Positions 1 through 5,860 of a stretch of 5,860 bases of DNA are shown piece by piece (the first letter of the stretch is position 1; each line of letters starts with the position of its first letter). Below the pieces are notes generated by a model. The model was given only the letters and a program-made list of their open reading frames with translations. It had not been told where the DNA came from and did no database searches. Origin of the DNA: CBFHSD01 sp965658375. Lineage in GTDB: Bacteria > Bacteroidota > Bacteroidia > Flavobacteriales_G > Salibacteraceae. Location of the stretch: contig CBFHSD010000091.1 of NCBI GenBank assembly GCA_965658375.1, positions 1 through 5,860 on the forward strand. The letters are read 5' to 3'. The position numbers were made by a program, and so were the translations under genes.

Positions 1-679
1 CTATAATGCTCTGGTCTAATAAATTCACATGATGAATTTTTGTGCCCGATGGATATTGTCGAATAAGCTTAACACCATCTCTCTTTGCCACCATATTTAA
101 ATCTCCAGCACTGGCAATGGCCTCAAATATGGTCAATTGATTTTGGAGAATAGTGTATTTACCAGGTCTATTGAATTCACCCAATGCGCTAAACCGAATT
201 CCCCCAAGTTTCACAGTTAAGTAAAACTTACCCTGCTTAAAAAACTCCAAGAATGCAGTATGTATAATCTTTTCAACTTCTTTTATGGTCATACCAACTA
301 CTTGAACTTCTCCAATGATTGGAACCTTTACATTTCCAGAATCATTGATTGTATACCCATTCATGTAATACATATCCCCACCATTTTGTACTCCTGTATT
401 CATAGCTTGAGCAGCCGACACGTTTGGGTTGAAAATTCTCGTAAACTCAGGATCCAAGGTTTTGATTTGGATATCAATGATATCATTCACCTGCAAACGG
501 TATTCTGGGATCGCATAGGTATGCATAGTGGTATCCAAAGAATCTGCAAGCTCTTCCGCAGCTTGCAAATAAATCATTTTCTTAGTAGGTATGCATGAAG
601 GCAATACAGCGATAACTGCGAAGGCGATCAGCATATTTACGCCTCGGCTGAAGGCTTTCATTTTCCATAGTTTGTTCAT
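1..679 (-). CDS. Wza-type polysaccharide export lipoprotein (3' end outside window)
   Basis: Outer-membrane polysaccharide export protein, expected to form the channel through which capsule or exopolysaccharide leaves the periplasm. The first 226 codons are visible and the gene runs off the left edge. Residues 1-29 form a lipoprotein signal: basic n-region (K3, K6, K8, R12), hydrophobic MLIAFAVIAVL, then lipobox LPSC with C29 as the lipidated cysteine. Residues about 57-158 read as a Poly_export domain (begins YRLQVNDIIDI; later GNVKVPIIGEVQVVGMT). From about 161 a SLBB-type soluble-ligand-binding domain follows (FSALGEFNRPGKYTI, then LTIFEAIASAGDL). Start ATG at 679 is the first in frame; M7 (ATG at 661) would also leave a usable signal peptide and cannot be excluded. 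No strong Shine-Dalgarno is seen, as is common in Bacteroidota. It is separated from rdgB by 109 bp that contain an exact TAnnTTTG box, so it may open its own transcript, probably followed by a Wzc-like protein beyond the edge. Family assignment is firm; the exported polymer is unknown. Confidence 0.9.
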   Translation of the reverse strand, partial: MNKLWKMKAFSRGVNMLIAFAVIAVLPSCIPTKKMIYLQAAEELADSLDTTMHTYAIPEYRLQVNDIIDIQIKTLDPEFTRIFNPNVSAAQAMNTGVQNGGDMYYMNGYTINDSGNVKVPIIGEVQVVGMTIKEVEKIIHTAFLEFFKQGKFYLTVKLGGIRFSALGEFNRPGKYTILQNQLTIFEAIASAGDLNMVAKRDGVKLIRQYPSGTKIHHVNLLDQSII

Positions 680-712
680 GTAGCGACTTTACTTCTCATT
701 AAAGAGTCTCAA

Positions 713-720
713 CAAATGTA
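713..720 (-). promoter_or_regulatory. Candidate Bacteroidota -7 promoter element for the export lipoprotein gene
   Basis: On the minus strand the sequence is TACATTTG, an exact match to the Bacteroidota -7 consensus TAnnTTTG, in the 109-bp gap between rdgB and the export gene. No good TTG/TTTG -33 element sits at the expected 19-21 bases upstream; only TTT of GTTTC, 18 bases away, is near. Transcription from here would leave a leader of roughly 30 nt before the ATG at 679. That leader can fold as a weak bulged hairpin (GAC-TTTA pairing with TAAAGTC). This is motif evidence only; an 8-base pattern with two free positions arises by chance fairly often in AT-rich DNA. Confidence 0.45.
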
Positions 721-788
721 TGTTTTTGCCTTGGGGAGAAACGAAGGGTCTGAAATAATTTACCATCATTTAACCACTGTAATTGCAT

Positions 789-1376
789 CTATGAATGCTG
801 CTTTAGATATTCACTCACTTTCTGAAGAGCCCTACCCCGATGAGATATGGCGTTCTTTTCTTCCATTGGCATTTGTGAGAAGCTTAATTGGCTTCCTTTT
901 GGAACAAAAACTGGATCGTAACCAAAACCTTCTTGCCCTTTTCGATGCTCTGAAATCTCTCCTTCACAGATGCCTTCAAAAATGATTTGCTTCTCATTGA
1001 TTATCAAAGCCATCACCGTTCTAAAACGCGCCTTCCTGTTCGGAATCCCGTTCATTTCTCTGAGTAGTTTCTCTATATTCTTTTGTAAATCTGCTGGTTC
1101 TCCCGCATATCTGGCAGAATACACTCCTGGCTCCCCGTTAAGTGCTTTCACTTCTAACCCTGTGTCATCAGCGAGCACATTCATTTTGGTTTTTTCATGA
1201 ATGAATAGGGCTTTTTGTAAAGCATTCTCCTCTAATGTTTCGAAATCTTCTGGAATGGAAGTTTCCAAATGAATGTCTGCCAAAGAAAGTATAGTAAAAT
1301 CTTTCCCAAGAAGAGCTTGAACTTCTTTCAGCTTGCCTGGATTGTTTGTTGCTAAAACTATCTTTAATCTATCCAT
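789..1376 (-). CDS. rdgB: RdgB/HAM1-family non-canonical purine NTP pyrophosphatase
   Basis: Hydrolyses ITP, dITP and XTP to the monophosphate plus pyrophosphate, keeping deaminated purines out of DNA and RNA; cytosolic and normally a homodimer needing Mg2+. The 195-residue protein is full length for the family. Visible signatures: N-terminal ATNNPGKLKE (residues 9-18, substrate phosphate binding), E49/E50-N51 region, ADDTGLEV (69-76) with the catalytic/metal aspartates D70-D71 (T72 replaces the commoner Ser), GVYSARYAG (84-92), FGYDPVF (151-157) and ISHRGRAL (177-184) for purine recognition. Start ATG at 1376 lies inside the end of the upstream dehydrogenase gene (13-bp overlap, different frame) and has an AAGGG-like ribosome site just upstream, so translational coupling is likely. 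Stop is TAG. The gene is housekeeping; its place behind sugar-nucleotide genes probably reflects co-transcription rather than a shared pathway. Identification is secure. Confidence 0.96.
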   Translation of the reverse strand: MDRLKIVLATNNPGKLKEVQALLGKDFTILSLADIHLETSIPEDFETLEENALQKALFIHEKTKMNVLADDTGLEVKALNGEPGVYSARYAGEPADLQKNIEKLLREMNGIPNRKARFRTVMALIINEKQIIFEGICEGEISEHRKGQEGFGYDPVFVPKGSQLSFSQMPMEEKNAISHRGRALQKVSEYLKQHS

Positions 1377-2377
1377 TCTGAGCCCTTGTAAAGTTGATCA
1401 ATCATTTTTACCACCTCCATGCCTTCAATGGCTGAAGTCATGATGGGTTCATTTCCATAAATGGCTTGAATCACATTATCAATGACTTGATCATGATTAC
1501 TCATTGTTCCTTGGTAATAACCATAATCATTGGCAGGCGCTGATTTTGGAAGATGATCTAAGCTTCCCTTTTCAAGACTGCTATAATCTATAGTATTGAG
1601 GTACTTACCACCAATCTTAACAATTCCCTTTTCTGCTAGTATGGTAATGGCTCCCTCGTGGTTTTTATCATGTGCACAAGTACTCACTTGTAAAGATCCG
1701 ATAGCTCCATTTTCTAAGGTGAAAATAAAAGCCCCAGAATCTTCAAACTCTATAATACCCTCATGCTTGACATTCGAGATATAACCTCTTGCGTCTTGAA
1801 TTCCTCCGCATAAATGAAACAATACATCTATGAAGTGGCTGAACTGATTGTAAAGAATCCCTCCATCATATGCTTTGGTTCCTTTCCAATTTGAAGAATT
1901 GTAATAACGTTCATTTCTATTCCAGAAACAGGTGACATTGACTTGGTACAACTTCCCAAGAGCGCCTTCATCCATTAGTTTCTTCAAAGCTACCACTGGA
2001 GGATTGAATCTGTTTTGTTTGACCACGTATAAGTCGCCTTTTGACTTCTGAGAAACCTCCACCATGTTCACAGCATCTTCAAAGGAAATACTCATTGGCT
2101 TTTCTACCAAAACGTTGAGACCTTCTTGTAAGGCTAATATTACAAGCTCAGCATGAGAACCACTTGGTGTGCATACCACAAGGCAGTCTATGCTTTTGTT
2201 TTTGATCAATTCTAAATAATTGGAAGTAGATTCACATTTATAGGTTTCGCAAAAAGAATTGAGGATTTCTTGGTCTATATCGTAGGCAGCTACAAGTTCT
2301 CCTTCTGTATGATTAATAATATGCTTAGCATGTCTCTTGGCGATGTGGCCACAACCAACAATTCCGAACCTCACCAT
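1364..2377 (-). CDS. Gfo/Idh/MocA oxidoreductase, WlbA/WbpB-like nucleotide-sugar 3-dehydrogenase (copy 2)
   Basis: Probable NAD(H)-dependent dehydrogenase that oxidises a UDP-N-acetylhexosamine or its uronic acid at C3 to a keto-sugar for later transamination. The 337-residue protein has an N-terminal Rossmann fold (GIVGCGHIAKRH, residues 5-16; acidic D33/D35 at the end of the second strand suits NAD). The family EKP motif is at 92-94 with catalytic-type K93. The C-terminal Gfo/Idh domain has VVKQNR (118-123), FWNRNERYY (151-159), DGG (171-173) and QFSHFID (178-184, H181). The KQNR, W-x-R, DGG...NQ.SH and ITILAEKGIVKIGG segments resemble WlbA/WbpB, known for UDP-GlcNAcA 3-dehydrogenation; GnnA, a UDP-GlcNAc 3-dehydrogenase of lipid A synthesis, is an alternative. 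It starts 3 bp after the neighbouring paralogue ends, with AGGA six bases before its ATG, and overlaps rdgB by 13 bp. Family is firm; substrate is inferred from resemblance recalled, not from an alignment. Confidence 0.88.
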   Translation of the reverse strand: MVRFGIVGCGHIAKRHAKHIINHTEGELVAAYDIDQEILNSFCETYKCESTSNYLELIKNKSIDCLVVCTPSGSHAELVILALQEGLNVLVEKPMSISFEDAVNMVEVSQKSKGDLYVVKQNRFNPPVVALKKLMDEGALGKLYQVNVTCFWNRNERYYNSSNWKGTKAYDGGILYNQFSHFIDVLFHLCGGIQDARGYISNVKHEGIIEFEDSGAFIFTLENGAIGSLQVSTCAHDKNHEGAITILAEKGIVKIGGKYLNTIDYSSLEKGSLDHLPKSAPANDYGYYQGTMSNHDQVIDNVIQAIYGNEPIMTSAIEGMEVVKMIDQLYKGSEWID

Positions 2378-2380
2378 AAG

Positions 2381-3439
2381 TTATCCTTTCAAGGCTTTTA
2401 GATCTCGAGACTTATAAATACGTTCTATAATGTCCACAATTTTTAAGCCTTCCAACGCATTTGCTGTTATGGTATCTCTACCTCTCAATGTGTTTACCAC
2501 ATTTTCTATCACATAATGATGGTTGGCCGCTGACCCTTTGAATGGGCCATAGTCGTTAGGCGGATTTGTTGGGGGTAGCTCAGGCATGGTGTAATCTTCA
2601 ATGTGACAATACTCGATTTCGTTCATGTATTGCCCACCAATTTTTAAAGATCCTTTTTCTCCAATTACGGTAATTGAGCTTTCCTGATTTGTATCCCAAA
2701 CAGCGGTAGAAAAATTGATACAACCTAAACCGCCATTCACGAATTCAAACTGAACCAGACCCGAATCTTCAAAATCTGTAGACCTAGCATGGGTGAAATC
2801 TGCAAATGAGGATTGTATATTTTTCACATCTCCAAAAACCCAATACATGATATCAATGAAGTGGCTGAATTGGGTAAATAAAGTACCACCATCCATGTCT
2901 AATGAACCTTTCCAACCAATGCGTTCCCCAGTAGCATGATCTACCTTGTAATAGCGTTCATCTCTGTTCCAATAACAATTGATTTGAACCATTTCTACCT
3001 TTCCTATGGTATCCGATGAAACAACTTCTTTCAACCACTTACTTGGAGGACTATATCTATTTTGCTTAACAACAAAAACCTGCTTAGACATATTCAAAGC
3101 CTTGAAGATAACCTCCTCACATTTGGCTTTGCTCAGACCCATAGGCTTTTCTATCACCACATGTTTTCCAGCGGCTAAGCACTCGATGGCAATGTCAGAG
3201 TGTAAACCATTTGGAGTGCAAATGTTTACAACCTCAACCTCATCGTTTTCGAGTATTGGTGCTAAAGAAGTCTGAAATGGAATTCCTGAAGGATATAATT
3301 CGTGGTTCTTGGCGCTTTCGTCAATGTCTACTACAGCCATTAAACTAGCTCCTGAAAAACCATTGATAATGTTTGCGTGGCGCCTTCCTATATGGCCAGC
3401 TCCAACAACTGCAAAGCCTATTTCTTTATTGTTACTCAT
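2381..3439 (-). CDS. Gfo/Idh/MocA oxidoreductase, WlbA/WbpB-like nucleotide-sugar 3-dehydrogenase (copy 1)
   Basis: Paralogue of the gene immediately downstream, with the same layout throughout its 352 residues. Rossmann motif VVGAGHIGRRH is at 11-21, acidic D38/D40 follows strand 2, EKPM is at 97-100 (K98), VVKQNR at 123-128, YWNRDERYY at 156-164, DGG at 183-185, QFSHFID at 190-196 (H193), and ITVIGEKGSLKIGG at 256-269. It therefore looks catalytically intact. It differs from the other copy by about seven extra residues between ERYY and GWKG (within 165-175), next to the predicted substrate site, which could alter specificity. Expected role: NAD-linked oxidation of a UDP-amino sugar or uronic acid to a 3-keto product. 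It stops (TAA) 3 bp before its paralogue, so the pair is surely co-transcribed. Start ATG at 3439 gives a natural N-terminus; the preceding 102 bp are non-coding and hold a promoter-like box only 7 bp from the ATG. Substrate unproven. Confidence 0.88.
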   Translation of the reverse strand: MSNNKEIGFAVVGAGHIGRRHANIINGFSGASLMAVVDIDESAKNHELYPSGIPFQTSLAPILENDEVEVVNICTPNGLHSDIAIECLAAGKHVVIEKPMGLSKAKCEEVIFKALNMSKQVFVVKQNRYSPPSKWLKEVVSSDTIGKVEMVQINCYWNRDERYYKVDHATGERIGWKGSLDMDGGTLFTQFSHFIDIMYWVFGDVKNIQSSFADFTHARSTDFEDSGLVQFEFVNGGLGCINFSTAVWDTNQESSITVIGEKGSLKIGGQYMNEIEYCHIEDYTMPELPPTNPPNDYGPFKGSAANHHYVIENVVNTLRGRDTITANALEGLKIVDIIERIYKSRDLKALKG

Positions 3440-3446
3440 AGGCCTG

Positions 3447-3454
3447 CAAAAGTA
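3447..3454 (-). promoter_or_regulatory. Candidate -7 promoter element for the dehydrogenase pair
   Basis: Minus strand reads TACTTTTG, an exact TAnnTTTG match, ending 7 bases before the ATG at 3439. If used, transcription would begin within a few bases of the start codon and the mRNA would be nearly leaderless. No recognisable TTG/TTTG -33 element sits at the right distance (the region is a T/A-rich run), which lowers confidence. The genes may instead be read through from the aminotransferase promoter. Confidence 0.35.
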
Positions 3455-3484
3455 ATCAGTCTATTTAAATAAAAGTTCACGCTC

Positions 3485-3517
3485 ATCCTCTGTTTAGAGA
3501 ACGACAGGAAACAGGAT
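3485..3517. repeat. Imperfect inverted repeat (stem-loop) in the aminotransferase-dehydrogenase gap
   Basis: Arms ATCC-tc-TGTTT (3485-3495) and AAACAGGAT (3509-3517) can pair as nine base pairs with a two-base bulge and a 13-base loop. On the minus strand it lies 24-56 bases after the aminotransferase stop codon. No immediate U-run follows on the transcript; a T-rich stretch starts about nine bases later, so it is not a canonical intrinsic terminator. It could be an attenuator, an mRNA 3'-end stabiliser, or chance. Confidence 0.4.
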
Positions 3518-3541
3518 CGCCTTGATGCTAAATTAGAATAT

Positions 3542-4693
3542 CTAGCTCGAATGATTTAAAATTTCATGGATTGATTTAAAAATCAGCTTTAGATCCTCAT
3601 CACTCATATTGGTTCCACTTGGTAAGCATAGCCCCTTCTGGAATAAATATTCACTTACACCGTTTCCATAGTAAATAGAGCCTTCAAATAGAGGCTGCAT
3701 ATGCAATGGTTTCCATAAAGGCCTGCTTTCAATATTCTTGGCATCCAAAGCCAATCGTATATGCTCTCTTGTTATTCCGTTGGTTTTCTCTGGGTGAACC
3801 AAAATGGTGGTCAACCATCTGTTGCTGTAAAAGCCATAGGGTTCGAGTAAAAACTCGATGCCTTCATAGTTTTCAAACTCCTTTTTGTATGCATCAAAAA
3901 TGGCGCGTCTACCCCTAACTCGATCATCTAAAACCTCCATTTGACCAAGACCTATACTGGCAGATATATTACTCATTCTGTAATTATACCCCACTTTTGA
4001 GTGCTCATAATGAGGGGCATTATCCTTGGCTTGAGTTGATAAAAAACGAGCTCTATCCACCATATACGTATCGTTCGAAAGCAACGCCCCTCCACCCGAT
4101 GAAGTGATAACCTTATTTCCATTAAAGCTCAATATTGACATTCTTCCGAAGGAACCGCAAGCTTTACCCAGGTATTTTGAACCTGCTGCTTCAGCTGCAT
4201 CTTCTATCAATGGAACATCGTACTCCATAGAAATCTCCTCAAGTTCTGCCATTTTCGCTGGCATACCGTAGAGATGAACAGGAATAATAGCAGCGGGCTT
4301 TTTCTTCTTTGTTTTGATGATGTCTTCAATGGCCTTTCGTGTTAGATCGGGATCCATATTATAGGTATCCATCTCCGAATCAATAAAGACTGGATGGGCA
4401 CCCAAATACATAATTGGGTTTGCAGACCCAATGAAGGTCATTGACTGACACAGTACATAATCACCTTGTTTCACTCCTGCATTGATCAAAGCAAGATGTA
4501 AACCAGCAGTTCCAGAATTTAAGGCACAAGAAGAACTTACACCAAAGTATTTCGAAAGACAATCTTCGAAACGATTTAAATTAGGACCAGCAGGCGCCAC
4601 CCAATTTGCATCAAATGCTTCTTTCACATATTTCTCTTCATTGCCACCCATATGCGGTGGAGAAAGCCAAATACGCTTTTTTACTTGAGTCAT
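3542..4693 (-). CDS. DegT/DnrJ/EryC1 PLP-dependent sugar aminotransferase, EpsN/PglE-like
   Basis: Fold-type I PLP enzyme that transfers an amino group (normally from glutamate) to a keto-sugar nucleotide for surface-glycan synthesis. Its 383 residues match the family length. Visible: N-terminal IWLSPPHMGGNE (8-19), NWVAPAGP (30-37), PLP-phosphate region NSGTAGLHLAL (59-69), IEDAAEAAG (163-171) with D165 contacting the PLP ring nitrogen, SFNGNK (189-194) with K194 the Schiff-base lysine, SSGGG (198-202), HYEHSKVGYNYRMSN (228-242), RPLWKPLHMQPLF (324-336) and FQKGLCLPSGT (351-361). The SPPHMGGNE, APxGP, NYRxSN and RPLWKP-H-QP strings are those of B. subtilis EpsN and Campylobacter PglE, which aminate the C4-keto group of UDP-4-keto-6-deoxy-GlcNAc, more than those of WbpE/WlbC 3-aminotransferases. 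The neighbouring dehydrogenases would suggest a 3-keto substrate, so regiochemistry is open. Start ATG at 4693; a good promoter candidate lies just upstream. Stop TAG, then 102 bp to the dehydrogenases. Confidence 0.9.
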   Translation of the reverse strand: MTQVKKRIWLSPPHMGGNEEKYVKEAFDANWVAPAGPNLNRFEDCLSKYFGVSSSCALNSGTAGLHLALINAGVKQGDYVLCQSMTFIGSANPIMYLGAHPVFIDSEMDTYNMDPDLTRKAIEDIIKTKKKKPAAIIPVHLYGMPAKMAELEEISMEYDVPLIEDAAEAAGSKYLGKACGSFGRMSILSFNGNKVITSSGGGALLSNDTYMVDRARFLSTQAKDNAPHYEHSKVGYNYRMSNISASIGLGQMEVLDDRVRGRRAIFDAYKKEFENYEGIEFLLEPYGFYSNRWLTTILVHPEKTNGITREHIRLALDAKNIESRPLWKPLHMQPLFEGSIYYGNGVSEYLFQKGLCLPSGTNMSDEDLKLIFKSIHEILNHSS

Positions 4694-4715
4694 TTTTCAA
4701 GAAAGATTTAGGCAG

Positions 4716-4745
4716 CGAATATACGAGATTCAAAGATGGAATCAA
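4716..4745 (-). promoter_or_regulatory. Candidate Bacteroidota promoter for the aminotransferase gene
   Basis: On the minus strand TTG (4745-4743) is followed after 19 bases by TATATTCG (4723-4716). This fits the Bacteroidota pattern TTG-N19-TAnnTTTG with one mismatch (C for T). It lies wholly in the 64-bp gap between the mpl-like stop (4758) and the aminotransferase ATG (4693), implying a leader of about 18 nt. It is the best-formed promoter in the window because both boxes are present at the right spacing. It marks a plausible boundary between mpl and the sugar gene cluster. Motif evidence only. Confidence 0.5.
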
Positions 4746-4757
4746 TGCTGATTTCTA

Positions 4758-5860
4758 TCACTTTTCTACTAAGGCTTTGCCGAAAGAGTCGAGGTCTATT
4801 CCATCAAAATTCCCAGAGCTCATGAGAAGAAGATTTTTTCTTGTCCATTCCAAGCCTTTTAGAAAATTAGCAAGTGAGTCTGACTCTGTAAATACCATTA
4901 CATCTTCCCTACCAAAAGCGTCTTTTACTTGTGTTTTTGTAATTTCAGGGAGGTTCTTTTTTGCGACTACCGAAGGATTGAAATAAACTACTGCTACATC
5001 AGCTGCATTAAGCGCATTTTTATACTCCAACAAAAAAGAGGAAGTAAGACTGCTGAAAGTATGCAATTCCATAACTGCTACTAAAGTTCTATCTGAATAT
5101 TGAACTTTAACTGCCTGACAGGTAGCTTGAAGTTTACTTGGCGAATGGGCAAAATCTTTAAATACTTTGGTGCTATCATTTTCAGCAATCAACTCCAAGC
5201 GCTTAGCCGCACCCTCAAAAGATTGAATTGCATCAAAGAACTGTTCATCAGAAACATTAAGCGCTTTTAATATGTGAAAAGCACCATTCAGATTTTGCAA
5301 GTTATGATCTCCAAAAATCTTTAAGGCCACCTTTTCTCCATTTTCCTTTACTAAATAAGTATGGCCATCAATAATTTGATGTTTGGGCGTACCATAAGGC
5401 ATTTTAACAACATCAGCTCTGTGAGCCTCTGCAATGCGCTTTACCTCTGAATCGGTGCGATTAAAAACCAAAGTCGATTGATTCTCGCTTAAGCTTTCAA
5501 CAAAGTGTTCAAACTGTTCCACATAATTCTCATAAGTTGGGAATACATTTACGTGATCCCAAGCAATTCCCGAAATCAAAGCAACATGTGGCTTGTACCA
5601 TAAAAACTTAGGCCTACGGTCTATTGGGCTAGACAGGTATTCATCTCCTTCTAAAACTATAATTGGAGATTCCTGTGTCAACTTTACCATGGTATCGAAC
5701 CCGTCAAGCTGCGCACCAACCATGTAATCAAAATTTCTACCCAAGTGATTTAAAACATGAAGCACCATACTGGTAATGGTAGTTTTTCCGTGAGACCCAG
5801 CAATTACCACACGAATTTTCTCTTCGCTTTGATGGTAGATATATTCTGGATATGAATAAA
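4758..5860 (-). CDS. mpl: Mpl-type Mur ligase, peptidoglycan recycling (5' end outside window)
   Basis: Likely UDP-N-acetylmuramate:L-alanyl-gamma-D-glutamyl-meso-diaminopimelate ligase, which joins recovered murein tripeptide to UDP-MurNAc using ATP in the cytosol. The last 366 codons are present. The frame stays open to the right edge, where it encodes YSYPEYIYHQ, so the in-frame GTG at 5810 is not the true start; the missing part is the N-terminal MurC-like Rossmann domain (about 90-100 residues). Counting from that GTG: ATP P-loop AGSHGKTT (4-11), EGDEY (54-58), WDHVNVFPT (84-92), GDHNLQNLNGA (167-177), RLELI (204-208), KDFAHSPSK (218-226) where E. coli Mpl has DFAHHPT, and C-terminal LMSSGNFDGID (329-339), close to the MSNGGFGGI end of Mpl. 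The EGDEY, KDFAH and SSGNFDGI strings favour Mpl over MurC. Stop TGA. It is probably the end of its own transcript; no terminator is evident in the 64-bp gap. Confidence 0.88.
   Translation of the reverse strand, partial: YSYPEYIYHQSEEKIRVVIAGSHGKTTITSMVLHVLNHLGRNFDYMVGAQLDGFDTMVKLTQESPIIVLEGDEYLSSPIDRRPKFLWYKPHVALISGIAWDHVNVFPTYENYVEQFEHFVESLSENQSTLVFNRTDSEVKRIAEAHRADVVKMPYGTPKHQIIDGHTYLVKENGEKVALKIFGDHNLQNLNGAFHILKALNVSDEQFFDAIQSFEGAAKRLELIAENDSTKVFKDFAHSPSKLQATCQAVKVQYSDRTLVAVMELHTFSSLTSSFLLEYKNALNAADVAVVYFNPSVVAKKNLPEITKTQVKDAFGREDVMVFTESDSLANFLKGLEWTRKNLLLMSSGNFDGIDLDSFGKALVEK

Noticed and set aside
260..598. Plus-strand open frame of 112 codons
   Set aside because: Lies antisense within the polysaccharide export gene, whose minus-strand product has clear Poly_export and SLBB motifs; the plus-strand product has no recognisable feature.
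716..1200. Two overlapping plus-strand open frames (716-985 and 970-1200)
   Set aside because: Almost entirely antisense to rdgB, which has all family motifs; no start context or protein signature supports them.
3485..3517. Canonical rho-independent terminator
   Set aside because: The stem is bulged and AT-containing, and no U-run directly follows it on the minus strand, so it is listed only as an inverted repeat.
3542..4693. Naming the aminotransferase wbpE/wlbC because of the WlbA-like neighbours
   Set aside because: Its N-terminal SPPHMGGNE and C-terminal RPLWKPLH / CLPSGT segments are those of EpsN/PglE, so no 3-aminotransferase symbol was given.
4482..4986. Plus-strand open frames across the aminotransferase-mpl junction
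   Set aside because: Antisense to two well-supported genes and covering the candidate promoter; low-complexity products without motifs.
5808..5810. GTG as start codon of the Mur ligase
   Set aside because: It would leave the P-loop at residue 4 and remove the N-terminal domain; the frame stays open upstream to the window edge and encodes YSYPEY-like sequence expected just before the P-loop.
1..5860. CRISPR array, insertion sequence, phage genes, tRNA or rRNA
   Set aside because: No regularly spaced repeats, transposase or integrase motifs, terminal inverted repeats or structural RNA signatures were seen; nearly all the sequence is explained by six minus-strand genes.

Overview
The window looks like part of an AT-rich genome of the phylum Bacteroidota (by eye near 40 % GC). 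The pointers are an LPSC-type lipobox on a polysaccharide-export protein, an Mpl-type Mur ligase with the Bacteroidota-style DFAHSPSK motif, and upstream sequences that fit the Bacteroidota sigma-factor element TAnnTTTG rather than the E. coli -35/-10 boxes. A finer placement (for example Flavobacteriales) cannot be supported from this sequence alone. Every convincing gene lies on the minus strand, so the window is read from its right end to its left end.

From right to left: a 5'-truncated mpl-like Mur ligase (peptidoglycan recycling) runs off the right edge. After 64 bp with a good candidate promoter comes a DegT/EryC1-family PLP sugar aminotransferase of the EpsN/PglE type. A 102-bp gap with an imperfect stem-loop and a second promoter-like box follows. 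Then come two tandem, homologous Gfo/Idh/MocA dehydrogenases resembling WlbA/WbpB (nucleotide-sugar 3-dehydrogenases). The second of these overlaps by 13 bp a complete rdgB (ITP/XTP pyrophosphatase). After a 109-bp gap with an exact TAnnTTTG box, a Wza-type outer-membrane polysaccharide export lipoprotein begins and runs off the left edge.

The central block probably makes an amino-sugar nucleotide for a surface polysaccharide: NAD-dependent oxidation to a keto-sugar, then PLP-dependent transamination. The export lipoprotein suggests that the rest of a capsule/exopolysaccharide locus (Wzc-like kinase, glycosyltransferases, flippase, acyltransferase) lies beyond the left edge. mpl and rdgB are housekeeping genes flanking or embedded in the cluster. 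The exact sugar cannot be assigned: the dehydrogenases point to a 2,3-diamino sugar, while the aminotransferase most resembles 4-aminotransferases of the bacillosamine type. No mobile element, CRISPR array, tRNA or rRNA was seen. No stretch over 300 bp lacks a gene.
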